Position numbers and translations under genes: made by a program
The notes under the pieces: generated by a model
Told to the model about the DNA's origin: nothing
Seen by the model: only the letters and a program-made list of their open reading frames with translations
The model's database searches: none
Assembly (NCBI GenBank): GCA_009844085.1
Contig: VYCF01000044.1
Coordinates: 1-39,321, forward strand
Direction: 5' to 3'
DNA length: 39,321 bases
Source: Gammaproteobacteria bacterium
GTDB lineage: Bacteria > Pseudomonadota > Gammaproteobacteria > Pseudomonadales > Pseudohongiellaceae
Shown: positions 17,232 to 26,234 of the stretch, piece after piece
Numbering within the stretch: position 1 is the stretch's first letter
Layout: each line of letters begins with the position of its first letter

Positions 17232-18176
17232 TCAAATCTGAAGTCTAGCGGCCTTGCGCGCTGGGTCAACCGGTCCGGCAAGCAACATCGAGCCTTCCAC
17301 CTCGGCGTCGATCCATCGCGGGAAAACGATCGGCAAGCTCTCGACCGCACACCGCAACACGGCCGCAGCGGTGAACAAGGCGTCGAAGTCGTCTTCGCCG
17401 GCCTGCGCGAGATCCAGGTTCGGCAATTCCACCCGACTCCTGCGCACCCAGTTCGCGGCGGCAAGCCGCTTGCAGGCTTCGACCCGCTGGGCGTCGTTTC
17501 TCTTTGCTATTACCAGCCGCGCCGTGGGCAGCTCATCGGCAAGCACAGCGCCATAGGCCAGCCCCGGATAGGTTTCGGCCAGCAGGATTTCGTGTTGGGG
17601 GTGCCTGAATTCCGCATCGCCTTCGAACGGCCAGACCGCGAAGTCGCGAGATTCCTTCAGCATCGGAACGAGTTCGCGCCAGATCTCGCGAGTGCCCGAG
17701 CCCACCGAACCCGGAATCCCGCTGACGGCGAAGATCGGCTTCGCAGTGGTCGCCGCAGCCAGACGGCGATGCAGATTGTCGCCGGTCTTCCCGGTGAACG
17801 AAGTCAGGCCGCCTGATCCCTTTCTGACTGCAAACCAGGGGCGGCGCACGCTCCAATGTCCGGGATGAGCGGCCGTCTCGAAGAATCCGCTCTCCGGATC
17901 GATACCGCCGAGCCATTGCACGAAGTCTTGCGGCGGCGCGGATTCGCGGTCGGCAAGCACGAGTTCCCAGAAACCGCTCGATACTCCCATTCCGACATCC
18001 ACGCCGATCAGCACCCTGCCGGGAAGCGTTCGCGCCAGCGCCAGCATCGACGCGAGACTCCATCGGCCCGGCGGTTCCGGCGGCTTCGTTATGCGCCTTT
18101 TTCGCAGATCCGCCAAGTAAACGGACCGCTTGCCTGACGATTTGCTCCAGTCGGCGGATATAAAGAATGAGAGCAT
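17232..18176 (-). CDS. DUF429 family protein (predicted RNase H-like fold)
   Basis: 314 residues. Features of the DUF429 family: an early acidic position in SADWSKSSGKR, the strand IGVDVGMG, a central FAVSGIPGSVGSG region, WPFEGD, and AETYPGLAYGAVL. The family is predicted to adopt an RNase H-like nuclease fold but its function is unknown. Open frame continues upstream to 19001 but overlaps the TonB receptor on the other strand; the family-like part begins at the ATG at 18176, preceded by AGGCAGG. Divergent from the receptor gene. Confidence 0.65.
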   Translation of the reverse strand: MLSFFISADWSKSSGKRSVYLADLRKRRITKPPEPPGRWSLASMLALARTLPGRVLIGVDVGMGVSSGFWELVLADRESAPPQDFVQWLGGIDPESGFFETAAHPGHWSVRRPWFAVRKGSGGLTSFTGKTGDNLHRRLAAATTAKPIFAVSGIPGSVGSGTREIWRELVPMLKESRDFAVWPFEGDAEFRHPQHEILLAETYPGLAYGAVLADELPTARLVIAKRNDAQRVEACKRLAAANWVRRSRVELPNLDLAQAGEDDFDALFTAAAVLRCAVESLPIVFPRWIDAEVEGSMLLAGPVDPARKAARLQI

Positions 18177-18257
18177 TTCCTGCCTTTCGAAATCGTGTTT
18201 GAGCGAGATCTGACGATCATTCAGCCGTGAACTTGCGCATTCTACAAGGAGAGGAAA

Positions 18258-20627
18258 ATGAACCACCTGTTCAAAAGATTCTGGCCGTGTTTGCTGCCAT
18301 TGATGGTGGTTGGCTCCGGCAATGTTTTCGCGCAAAACAACCAGCTTGAAGAAATTCAGGAAATCGTGATCACAGGTGCGACCCGCACCTATTCCGCCCT
18401 TGGTACAACCCGATCGATGCAGGATCAGCAGAATCCCATCACTTCCGTGCTTTCCACTATTGACAACCTGCCGGGAGTCAATGTGACCGAAGGGGATACC
18501 TTCGGTTTCGATGACTGGTCGACCACGATCAATCTGCGCGGCTACCAGACCAGCCTCAGCGAGCAGCAGGTTGGCATAACAATCGACGGTTTCCCGAACG
18601 GAGACTCCAACTACGGCGGCGGTGCGAAAGCCAACCGCTATATCGATTCGATGAATTCCGGCGGCGTCGAGGTAAATCAGGGCATTGCCTCCATCGCCAC
18701 GCGCACCACCGAATCCCTGGGCGGTACGCTCAACTTTACCACCGACGATCCGGTCGAAGATCAGCGAATGCGAATCCAGATATCGCAAGGCGACTTCAAT
18801 GCCAGACGTTACTACGGCCGCTATGACACCGGACGCATCCTGAACGGCACGACGCGAGCCTGGGTATCGTTCAATCACAATGAAGCCACGGACTGGATGG
18901 AAGAATCCGCCCAGAACCAACGCGACCACCTCGCCGGCAAGTTCATCTCCGAGACGGACGACTATACCTTGACCGGCTATTACGTTTGGGATGAGATCCA
19001 CGAAGACAACTACCAGCGGCTGTTCTCCGCCCGGGAATTCGCCACCGATCCGGATTGGGATCGGCTGATCGGCGAATGGGCCGACAATCCCTATGTCAAC
19101 CAGCTTTATCGCCGCGGCTGGTCAACCTTGCGGGAGAACAATTTCGGCTACCTCAAGCTGGATGCCGACCTTTCCAATGAATTCAGCGCCAATCTGGGCG
19201 TCTACATGCATGAGATGGACGGCCGCGGCGACTGGATTCCTCCCTACATCGCCGACGTGACCGACGATGCCGGCGGCCCCGAATACGAACTGCAAGGCAA
19301 TCTGCCGGTGCTGGAGTCTTTCAACATCGGCCGCATCTATTTCGTCGACGCCAATAACGTAAGCCTGTCACCTTATTCCGGCTGCGCCTCTTCGATCACC
19401 TTTCCCTATGGGGGCGCCGGACCGCAATACGACCCGGGCTGCTATCCGGCCAATGCAATCCCGGTACAGTCCTACCGCCACACCCACTACTCCCGCAAAC
19501 GCAACGGCGTCACCGCCGATTTCGCCTGGGAAACCGATCTTGGCGGCGTGACCAACACCGTCAGCGGAGGATACTGGTTTGAAGATTCCGAGCGGCATGA
19601 ATGGCGCGACTGGCATCGCCTTATCGACGCTCGCATCGGTATCGAATTCAACGAACGCGCCTACTGGCTTCAATACAATCGTGTCTTTCCCCGCGAGACC
19701 ACCATGTGGTATTTGCAGGACCGGATCGAAATCGACGCCCTGACCTTCAGCTTCGGCATCCGCAAATTCAATGTGGACAACGAACGCCTGGATCAGTTCG
19801 ACGCCGGCAATAACATCGTTCTGAACTCCAGTTCCGACACATTGCTCAGCGGGGGCGCCACTTATGCCACGCCCATCGAAGGGCTGGAAGTCTTCTTCGG
19901 CTATTCCGAGAACATCAAGCCTACTCTCGACCTGGTGCTGGAACGCGAAATAGCCGACGCGATCGAACCCGAAACGGCGGAAAACCTGGAACTTGGCCTG
20001 CGTTACGTCGGTTCCCGCATCACCGCAAGCGCGGTGCTTTTCGACAACAGGTTCAACAACAGGCTTGAGTTCTTCGATCCGCAGGCGGCAGCCAGCGGGA
20101 TACCCAACTACACGATCGGACAAGCGGGCCGTTACGATAATGTCGGCGGCGTCGAGTCCAACGGCTTCGAATTGGCGGCCAATATCGAGATAAGCGAGAA
20201 CTGGTCCGCATACACTTCCTACACCGACACCGAAGCGATATATATTGGTTCCGGCCTGGGCTCCGAGGCCGACGCCGCGTTAAGCATCTTCCCGGGCAAC
20301 CGGGTTGTGAATACGCCGGATTCGATGTGGGTGGTTTCGCTGGATTGGAATCGCGGACCCTACTACGCCGGGTTGTCGAGCAAGCGCGTGGGTGACCGCT
20401 TCGTCAATCGCGTCAACGGCTGGCTGGCGGACGAATACACTGTCTCCGACCTGTATTTCACGGTACGAGGGGAAGCCTTGCCGGATTTCCTGCAAGGTCT
20501 GGACTTCGGCATCGTTGTCAATAACCTGTTTGACGAGTCCTATCTCGGCGGCATTTCCGGCGGCGGCGCCTGGATCGGGGCGCCGCGAACGGCGGCCTTC
20601 ACCGCCACGCTCGATTTCCAGCCATGA
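18258..20627 (+). CDS. TonB-dependent outer-membrane receptor
   Basis: A 789-residue outer-membrane beta-barrel for uptake of a large or scarce ligand, powered by TonB-ExbBD. Signal peptide (FWPCLLPLMVVGSGNVFA), then a TonB-box-like EEIQEIVITG, a plug domain with DNLPGVNV and TINLRGYQ, and a barrel ending with VNNLFDESYLGG and a C-terminal aromatic-polar strand ATLDFQP. The ligand cannot be told. A GGAGAGGAAA ribosome site precedes the start. It ends just before a tandem repeat and ubiB, at the right edge of the accessory region. Confidence 0.93.
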   Translation: MNHLFKRFWPCLLPLMVVGSGNVFAQNNQLEEIQEIVITGATRTYSALGTTRSMQDQQNPITSVLSTIDNLPGVNVTEGDTFGFDDWSTTINLRGYQTSLSEQQVGITIDGFPNGDSNYGGGAKANRYIDSMNSGGVEVNQGIASIATRTTESLGGTLNFTTDDPVEDQRMRIQISQGDFNARRYYGRYDTGRILNGTTRAWVSFNHNEATDWMEESAQNQRDHLAGKFISETDDYTLTGYYVWDEIHEDNYQRLFSAREFATDPDWDRLIGEWADNPYVNQLYRRGWSTLRENNFGYLKLDADLSNEFSANLGVYMHEMDGRGDWIPPYIADVTDDAGGPEYELQGNLPVLESFNIGRIYFVDANNVSLSPYSGCASSITFPYGGAGPQYDPGCYPANAIPVQSYRHTHYSRKRNGVTADFAWETDLGGVTNTVSGGYWFEDSERHEWRDWHRLIDARIGIEFNERAYWLQYNRVFPRETTMWYLQDRIEIDALTFSFGIRKFNVDNERLDQFDAGNNIVLNSSSDTLLSGGATYATPIEGLEVFFGYSENIKPTLDLVLEREIADAIEPETAENLELGLRYVGSRITASAVLFDNRFNNRLEFFDPQAAASGIPNYTIGQAGRYDNVGGVESNGFELAANIEISENWSAYTSYTDTEAIYIGSGLGSEADAALSIFPGNRVVNTPDSMWVVSLDWNRGPYYAGLSSKRVGDRFVNRVNGWLADEYTVSDLYFTVRGEALPDFLQGLDFGIVVNNLFDESYLGGISGGGAWIGAPRTAAFTATLDFQP

Positions 20628-20633
20628 GAGTCC

Positions 20634-20672
20634 GCTGGTTGTGAGAGCTGGTTGTGAGAGCTGGTTGTGAGA
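20634..20672 (+). repeat. Tandem repeat, 13 bp x 3
   Basis: Three perfect back-to-back copies of GCTGGTTGTGAGA follow the receptor stop codon by six bases. They lie in the gap before ubiB, at the right end of the inserted region. Confidence 0.9.
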
Positions 20673-20731
20673 CCTTCGGGGCAGGTGGTATCTTTGCTGC
20701 CCCGCTCAAGACAGCGAATTGCGCGCTGATC

Positions 20732-22372
20732 GTGACCTACCTGCCGCGCCTGATCAAGATACTCAATGTCGTCGCGAAGTTCCGGCTGGATGAATTCCTC
20801 CGGGGCCGGCGCAAATTGCGCCTGCTGCGCTCGCTGTTGTTGCTGTATCGCTTGCCCTTCGGCCTGGGCCGCGCGCCGGCCGGCGACCGCAATGTCCGGC
20901 TGCGACAGGCGATGGAGGAACTCGGGCCGGTCTACATCAAGTTCGGGCAGTTGCTTTCCACGCGGCGGGACCTGCTGAGTCCGGAACTGGTCGATGAATT
21001 GCAATTGCTGCAGGACCAGGTGCCGCCTTTCGAACAACCCTCCATAAGCGATCTGACAAGCGACTTGCTGGGCGTGCCGGCGAGCGAGGTTTTCGCCGAA
21101 CTCGAATCCGAAGCGCTGGCCTCGGCCTCGGTCGCCCAGGTGCACGCGGCGGTGCTGAAAAGCGGCGAGGAAGTCGTCGTCAAGGTTATTCGCCCCGGCG
21201 TCGGCGAAACCATCGGCGAAGACATCCGTCTGCTCAAGCGGATCGCCGCCATGATCGACCGAAACTTCTCGGCAGGCCGGCGGCTGCGCATCGTCGAAGT
21301 CGTGCGCGACTACGAAAAGACCATCAACGACGAACTCAACCTCCTGCTCGAAGCGGCAAGCACCACGCGTCTGCGGGAGAACTTCGAGAATTCGGACCTG
21401 CTGAACGTGCCGAAGGTCTTCAGCGAGTACAGCCGCCGCGAGCTGATGGTGATGGAGCGCGTAAACGGCATTCCGGTCACCGACGTGCCGGCGCTGAAAG
21501 AGGCCGGAGTCGACTTGCGCAAGCTCGCGGAAAATGGCGTCGCAGTGTTCTTCACCCAGGTGCTCGAACACAATTTCTTCCATGCCGACATGCATCCGGG
21601 CAATATCCTGGTGAGCCCGGAAGATCCGGATAATCCACGCTATATCGCTCTCGACTGTGCCATCATCGGTTCGCTGACCCGCGCCGACCAGGACTACGTG
21701 GCGCGCAACCTGCTGGCGATGTTCAAACGCGACTATCGCCAGGTCGCCGAATTGCATGTGGCCTCGGGCTGGGTTTCGCGCAAAACCCGGGTTCACGATT
21801 TCGAGTCCGCCATCCGCAGCCTGTGCGAACCCGTCTTCGAGCGTCCGCTGGGTGAAATTTCCTTTGCCGGATTGCTGTTGCAACTGTTCATCACAGCGCG
21901 GCAGTTCGACATGCAGGTACAGCCATCGCTGGTGCTCCTGCAGAAGACCTTGCTCCACATCGAGGGTCTCGGCCGTCAGCTCTACCCGGAGCTGAACCTG
22001 TGGGAAACCGCCCTGCCTTATCTGGAAGCCTGGGAGAAAAAGCGCCTCAGCCCATTCACCTGGCTGGAACAGGTCCGGGAAAAGCTGCCGGACTGGGTGA
22101 GCGAAGCGCCCTTGCTGCCGCAAATGGCCTTCGACGCCGCCACCCGGGTCAACCAACTCGTCGAAGTCGGCGAGACCCTGATCCGGCGCCAGGAAATCGC
22201 CGCGAGGCATCACGTCCGCAACCGGCGGCTGGCGCGGCGCGGCGGCTTCATCTGCCTGGCGCTGGCCTTGCTCGCGCTGGTTCCCGCGGTCGGCTCGGCC
22301 TTGCAAAGTCTGCCGATCGCCAGCTTCGTACTGGCGCTGGCCGGGCTGTCGCTGCTATTTTTCGCCCGTTGA
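20732..22372 (+). CDS. ubiB: Ubiquinone biosynthesis protein UbiB (ADCK/ABC1 kinase-like)
   Basis: Atypical protein-kinase-like ATPase needed for ubiquinone synthesis. Seen: the KxGQ motif in VYIKFGQLLSTRRDLL, ASASVAQVHAAVL (A-rich loop), the lysine region VVVKVIRPG, ELNLLLEAA, the catalytic FHADMHPGNILV, then ALDCAIIGSL, and two C-terminal membrane helices. 546 residues. The start chosen is GTG 20732, where family similarity begins (TYLPRLIKIL); the frame runs up to 20654 through a tandem repeat. Normally adjacent to ubiJ. Confidence 0.94.
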   Translation: MTYLPRLIKILNVVAKFRLDEFLRGRRKLRLLRSLLLLYRLPFGLGRAPAGDRNVRLRQAMEELGPVYIKFGQLLSTRRDLLSPELVDELQLLQDQVPPFEQPSISDLTSDLLGVPASEVFAELESEALASASVAQVHAAVLKSGEEVVVKVIRPGVGETIGEDIRLLKRIAAMIDRNFSAGRRLRIVEVVRDYEKTINDELNLLLEAASTTRLRENFENSDLLNVPKVFSEYSRRELMVMERVNGIPVTDVPALKEAGVDLRKLAENGVAVFFTQVLEHNFFHADMHPGNILVSPEDPDNPRYIALDCAIIGSLTRADQDYVARNLLAMFKRDYRQVAELHVASGWVSRKTRVHDFESAIRSLCEPVFERPLGEISFAGLLLQLFITARQFDMQVQPSLVLLQKTLLHIEGLGRQLYPELNLWETALPYLEAWEKKRLSPFTWLEQVREKLPDWVSEAPLLPQMAFDAATRVNQLVEVGETLIRRQEIAARHHVRNRRLARRGGFICLALALLALVPAVGSALQSLPIASFVLALAGLSLLFFAR

Positions 22373-22387
22373 GAGGAGTCCGCGGAC

Positions 22388-22750
22388 ATGTCCTGGCTGG
22401 ATGAAGTGAAATGGAACGAGAAGGGGCTGGTGGCAGTGGTAACCGTGGAAGCGGAAACCGGGGAATTGCTCATGCAGGCCTGGGCGAACCGGGAAGCCTT
22501 GCAGGCTGCGGTCGCTGAAGGCCGCGGAATCTACTGGTCGCGTTCGCGCGAGCGCATCTGGCGCAAGGGCGAGGAATCCGGCCACGTCCAGAAACTCGTC
22601 GAGATATATCTCGACTGCGACGGCGACACCGTCTGCTACCGGGTGGAACAGACAGGCGCCGCCTGCCATACCGGCCGCCGGAGCTGTTTTTTCCGCAAGC
22701 TCGACAACGAATCCTGGCGCCTGATCGAGCCGAACGGCGACGAAAACTGA
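22388..22750 (+). CDS. hisI: Phosphoribosyl-AMP cyclohydrolase HisI
   Basis: Third step of histidine synthesis, opening the purine ring of phosphoribosyl-AMP. The 120-residue protein has [17 protein letters not shown], the zinc-related motif [17 protein letters not shown] and CHTGRRSCF. It is a separate protein rather than a HisIE fusion. It lies 15 bases after ubiB and is followed by hisE, the usual ubiB-hisI-hisE order. Confidence 0.95.
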   Translation: MSWLDEVKWNEKGLVAVVTVEAETGELLMQAWANREALQAAVAEGRGIYWSRSRERIWRKGEESGHVQKLVEIYLDCDGDTVCYRVEQTGAACHTGRRSCFFRKLDNESWRLIEPNGDEN

Positions 22751-22764
22751 ATTGGGGAAGACGC

Positions 22765-23106
22765 ATGAGCGCAACTGACACCCTGTCGCAACTCGAAGCG
22801 ACGCTCGAAGCGCGCAAATCCGCCACGCCGGAAAAATCCTACGTGGCCAGCCTGTACGGAAAGGGATTGAACAGGATCCTGGAAAAAGTCGGCGAGGAAG
22901 CGGTCGAGGTAGTGCTGGCCGCCAAGGAGGCGGAAAGCACTGGCGGAAACTCGCACAAGGCGGTGATTTCCGAGACCGCGGATCTCTGGTTTCACAGCAT
23001 GGTCATGCTTTGCCACCTCGGCCTGAGCCATCGGGAAGTGTTGGCCGAATTGGAAAAACGATTTAACATGTCGGGTCACGAAGAGAAATCTTCACGAAAG
23101 CAATGA
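22765..23106 (+). CDS. hisE: Phosphoribosyl-ATP pyrophosphatase HisE
   Basis: Second step of histidine synthesis, releasing pyrophosphate from phosphoribosyl-ATP. All-alpha MazG-like fold with [14 protein letters not shown] helix (here [18 protein letters not shown]) and [17 protein letters not shown]. Length 113 residues. It starts 14 bases after hisI. Confidence 0.93.
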   Translation: MSATDTLSQLEATLEARKSATPEKSYVASLYGKGLNRILEKVGEEAVEVVLAAKEAESTGGNSHKAVISETADLWFHSMVMLCHLGLSHREVLAELEKRFNMSGHEEKSSRKQ

Positions 23107-23152
23107 TTTTCGGCCGGACAGCCTTATCGTCCGTCCGGAATGGAGGTGTAGC

Positions 23153-23389
23153 ATGGGTATCGGCGGAATAGGCATCTGGCAATTACTCATTATTCTGTTG
23201 ATCGTGGTGATGCTGTTTGGCACGAAGAAACTTCGCACCCTCGGCTCCGACCTTGGCGGCGCGTTGCGGGGCTTCCGCAGCGCAATGAAGGATGACGACG
23301 AGGGCAAGAAGGACGAGATCGAGGACCAAACCGAAACCGCCGGCGCCGAGACTGTCAGCGCCGCATCCGAAACCGCAGAAAACAAGTAG
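23153..23389 (+). CDS. tatA: Sec-independent protein translocase TatA
   Basis: Pore-forming subunit of twin-arginine export. N-terminal membrane helix ([19 protein letters not shown]) is followed by an amphipathic helix with [16 protein letters not shown] and an acidic tail. 78 residues. Strong GGAGGT ribosome site. First of tatABC. Confidence 0.96.
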   Translation: MGIGGIGIWQLLIILLIVVMLFGTKKLRTLGSDLGGALRGFRSAMKDDDEGKKDEIEDQTETAGAETVSAASETAENK

Positions 23390-23424
23390 CGCCCTGTTTC
23401 ACCGCTCCGGCGCGGGGCTTGTAA

Positions 23425-23940
23425 ATGCCCAGTATTCATTCTACTGAACTGCTGCTGATCCTGGTGGTCGCATTGCTGGTCATCGGACCGGAGCGGCTGC
23501 CTGCGACCATTCGCACCGTGAGCTTGTGGCTGGGCCGCTTCCGGCGCAGTTTCTACAAGGTCAAGGCCGAGATCGAGCGCGAAATCAACGCCGATGAAGT
23601 GCGCCGGCAATTGCATAACGAGTCGGTGCTGGCGGATATCCGAGACACGAAATCCGAAGTGACGAAGGCAGCCGGCGAGGCGCGCGATTCGGTCAACAAG
23701 ATCGTCAACTCGAAGGACTTCGATCCCGGCGCCTCGGCCGCGACCGAAGAACAGTTGCGGAACGCCGCGGCGGAACGCGAAGCCGCCGTGACCGGCGCGG
23801 GAGCGGACAAGGAGAATTCCGATTCCGGACAGCCGGAGGCTGCAACTGCGGAAAAAGAGGAAATCGCGAGCGCCCCCGATCCCGAGCCACCCCCCGCGGA
23901 AGCGGCGCAACCGTCGCCGGCAGGCGAGTCCGGCAGATGA
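23425..23940 (+). CDS. tatB: Sec-independent protein translocase TatB
   Basis: Receptor subunit of the Tat translocase, working with TatC. The helix STELLLILVVALLVIGPERL has the conserved glutamate and the GPERLP hinge, followed by a long charged helix. The C-terminal half is rich in alanine, glutamate and proline and probably disordered. 171 residues. Its stop overlaps the tatC start (ATGA). Confidence 0.94.
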   Translation: MPSIHSTELLLILVVALLVIGPERLPATIRTVSLWLGRFRRSFYKVKAEIEREINADEVRRQLHNESVLADIRDTKSEVTKAAGEARDSVNKIVNSKDFDPGASAATEEQLRNAAAEREAAVTGAGADKENSDSGQPEAATAEKEEIASAPDPEPPPAEAAQPSPAGESGR

Positions 23941-24701
23941 CCTCGGCTGAAGACGAAAAAGAGCTGACCCTGATCGACCACCTGGTCGAATTGCGCGATC
24001 GGATCATGAAGTCCCTGATCGCCGTGGTGGTGCTGTTCCTGGCCCTGTTTTATTTCGCCAACGATATCTACACCTATGTCGCCGCCCCGATGGTCTCCGC
24101 GCTGCCGGAAGGCTCGACCATGATCGCGGTCGATCCGACCTCGCCCTTTTTCGCGCCGTTCAAATTGACCTTCTACGTCGCGTTGATGATCGCGATGCCC
24201 TACGTGCTCTACCAGATGTGGTCCTTCATCGCGCCGGGCTTGTACAAGAACGAGAAGAAGCTGGCCATACCCCTGTTCATTTCCAGCGTCGTGCTGTTCT
24301 ATTCGGGCATCGCTTTCGCGCGTTACGTGCTGTTCGGCATCGTGTTCCGCTTCTTCATATCCGTGGCGCCCGAAGGCATCCAGGTGGCGCCCGACATCAG
24401 CAGCTTTCTCAGTTTCGCCCTGACCATATTCCTCGCTTTCGGTCTGGCTTTCGAAATCCCCATCGCCGTATACCTCAGCATCTGGGCAGGATTGACAGAA
24501 CCGGAAACCCTGTCGAAAAAGCGACCTTACGTAGTGGTCGGCTGCTTCGTCGTCGCCATGCTGCTGACTCCCCCCGACCCTTTCACCCAATCCATGCTCG
24601 CCATACCCATGTGGGCGCTGTTCGAAGTGGGCATCGTCGCCGGCAAGATGGCGCGCAGACGCCAGCAGGAGCAGGAAGCCGAAGAAGAACACGCCACCTG
24701 A
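23937..24701 (+). CDS. tatC: Sec-independent protein translocase TatC
   Basis: Six-helix inner-membrane receptor for twin-arginine signal peptides. Visible motifs include LIDHLVELRDRI at the N-terminus, the conserved AMPYVLYQMWSFIAPGLY segment, and a later PDPFTQSMLAIPMW. 254 residues, usual length. Ends 21 bases before the convergent dtd gene. Confidence 0.97.
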   Translation: MTSAEDEKELTLIDHLVELRDRIMKSLIAVVVLFLALFYFANDIYTYVAAPMVSALPEGSTMIAVDPTSPFFAPFKLTFYVALMIAMPYVLYQMWSFIAPGLYKNEKKLAIPLFISSVVLFYSGIAFARYVLFGIVFRFFISVAPEGIQVAPDISSFLSFALTIFLAFGLAFEIPIAVYLSIWAGLTEPETLSKKRPYVVVGCFVVAMLLTPPDPFTQSMLAIPMWALFEVGIVAGKMARRRQQEQEAEEEHAT

Positions 24702-24722
24702 CAATATCCGGATTTCGGGCGC

Positions 24723-25157
24723 CTAGCGGAGAATGAAGCTTACCGGCCCGTCGTTTTCCAGGGAGACTTGCATGTTGGCGGCGAAGACGCCGCTTTGGGT
24801 TGCGGGGTGGCGTTCGGTTGAGATCTTTACCATTTGAGCGAACAACCGCTCGGCTTCGGCCGGCGCCTTGGCGCCGGAGAAACCGGGGCGCAGGCCCTTG
24901 CTGGTGCTGGCGGCGAGCGTGAACTGGGAAACGAGCAGAAGTTCGCCTGATATCGTCTTGAGGTCCAGGTTCATCCTGCCTTCGGCGTCGGCGAATACGC
25001 GGTAGGAAAGCAGGCGGTCGACCATGCGGCCGATGCCGGCCTCATCGTCCTCTCGTTCGAACCCGACCAAGGCCAGCAGACCCTTGCCGATTTCGGCATG
25101 GATTTCGCCTTCGATGCGTATACGAGCCCAGTTGACGCGCTGGATGAGGACGATCAT
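24723..25157 (-). CDS. dtd: D-aminoacyl-tRNA deacylase Dtd
   Basis: Removes D-amino acids (and glycine mischarged on tRNA) in the cytoplasm. Start IVLIQRVNWARI, the motif LLVSQFTLAAST (catalytic SQxT) and the late ENDGPVSF segment, the proline-containing cross-subunit motif, are typical. 144 residues. It lies 21 bases downstream of the peptidase gene on the same strand. Confidence 0.93.
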   Translation of the reverse strand: MIVLIQRVNWARIRIEGEIHAEIGKGLLALVGFEREDDEAGIGRMVDRLLSYRVFADAEGRMNLDLKTISGELLLVSQFTLAASTSKGLRPGFSGAKAPAEAERLFAQMVKISTERHPATQSGVFAANMQVSLENDGPVSFILR

Positions 25158-25178
25158 CGCTCGTGTCGGCCGCGGGGG

Positions 25179-26138
25179 CTAACTGACCGGCGACAGGTCG
25201 CGGCCGATTTCGTCCGTCGCCTTTATCAGACAGTCTGTAATCGCCGGTTCGCCGGCGGAATGGCCGGCCTCGCGGACGATGAGCAATTCCGAGCCCGGCC
25301 AGTGTCGATGCAGGGTAGTGGCGTTGTCGAGCGGGCAGAGCATGTCGTAGCGGCCGTGAATGATGTGGCCGGGTATGTCGGCAAGCCGTTCCATGTTGTC
25401 GAGAATCTGGTTCTCGGCGATGAATCCCTTGTTTACGAAGTAATGCGCTTCGATGCGCGCCAGCGCCAGAGCCCGATGGGGGGAGGTAAAGCGAGCCACT
25501 CCGGCGGGGTCGAGCCGCAAGGTGGCGCAACTTGCTTCCCAGGTCGCCCAGGCCTTGGCCGCGCCCATGCGCGCCAGTTCGTCGTCGCCGGTCAGGCGTT
25601 CGTAATAGGCTTCGAGCAGGCAATGGCGCTCTTCTTCCGGGATGGGTTTCAGGAAATCCTCCCAACCATCGGCGAAAACGCGGTTGGTCCCGTCCCGGTA
25701 CACCCAGTCGAGGTCGCGCTGACGGCACAGGAAGATGCCGCGCAGCACCAGGGTCATCACGCGCTGCGGATGCGCCTGGGCGTAAAGCAGGCTCAGGGTC
25801 GAACCCCAGGAGCCGCCGAACAGGACCCATTGCTCGATTCCCAGATGCGTGCGGATCTTCTCCATGTCGGCGATCAGCTCGCCCGTATCGTTCTCGCGCA
25901 ATTCCCCGTGGGGGGTCGAGCGGCCGCAACCGCGCTGGTCGAAGGTGACGATGCGATAGAGTTCGGGATCGTAGAAACGGCGCGAATTGCCGTCGCAGGC
26001 GCCGCCGGGGCCGCCGTGGACGAACAGGATGGGAATGCCGTCGGGATTGCCCGCCTCGTCCAGGTAGAGTTCGTGCAGGTTTGAAACCTTGAGGCTATGC
26101 CTCCGGTAGGGCTTCAGTTCGGGAAATAGCGTCAGCAC
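25179..26138 (-). CDS. pip: Proline iminopeptidase (alpha/beta hydrolase)
   Basis: Cleaves N-terminal proline from peptides. Peptidase family S33 motifs: oxyanion HGGPGGACDG, FDQRGCGRSTPH, nucleophile elbow GGSWGSTLSL, a lid region with WVYRDGTNRVFADGWEDF, and the late HGRYDMLCP aspartate and EAGHS histidine. 319 residues, usual length. The gene lies upstream of dtd on the same strand, 21 bases apart. Confidence 0.94.
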   Translation of the reverse strand: MLTLFPELKPYRRHSLKVSNLHELYLDEAGNPDGIPILFVHGGPGGACDGNSRRFYDPELYRIVTFDQRGCGRSTPHGELRENDTGELIADMEKIRTHLGIEQWVLFGGSWGSTLSLLYAQAHPQRVMTLVLRGIFLCRQRDLDWVYRDGTNRVFADGWEDFLKPIPEEERHCLLEAYYERLTGDDELARMGAAKAWATWEASCATLRLDPAGVARFTSPHRALALARIEAHYFVNKGFIAENQILDNMERLADIPGHIIHGRYDMLCPLDNATTLHRHWPGSELLIVREAGHSAGEPAITDCLIKATDEIGRDLSPVS

Positions 26139-26234
26139 TTGCCGGTCCGTTTTCGTCGCTTACGCCATGTTAGGGCAATTCGGGCCGCAATCGCCACAAA
26201 CGGGCGAAAATTGATGGTAGGGGAACCGGTCGGG

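Noticed and set aside
17232..19001. A 589-codon minus-strand open frame
   Set aside because: Its first 275 codons are antisense to the TonB receptor gene and show no family similarity. Only the part from the ATG at 18176 is DUF429-like.
20540..22306. A 588-codon minus-strand open frame opposite ubiB
   Set aside because: Antisense to ubiB, glutamine- and arginine-rich with no motif; an artefact of codon bias.
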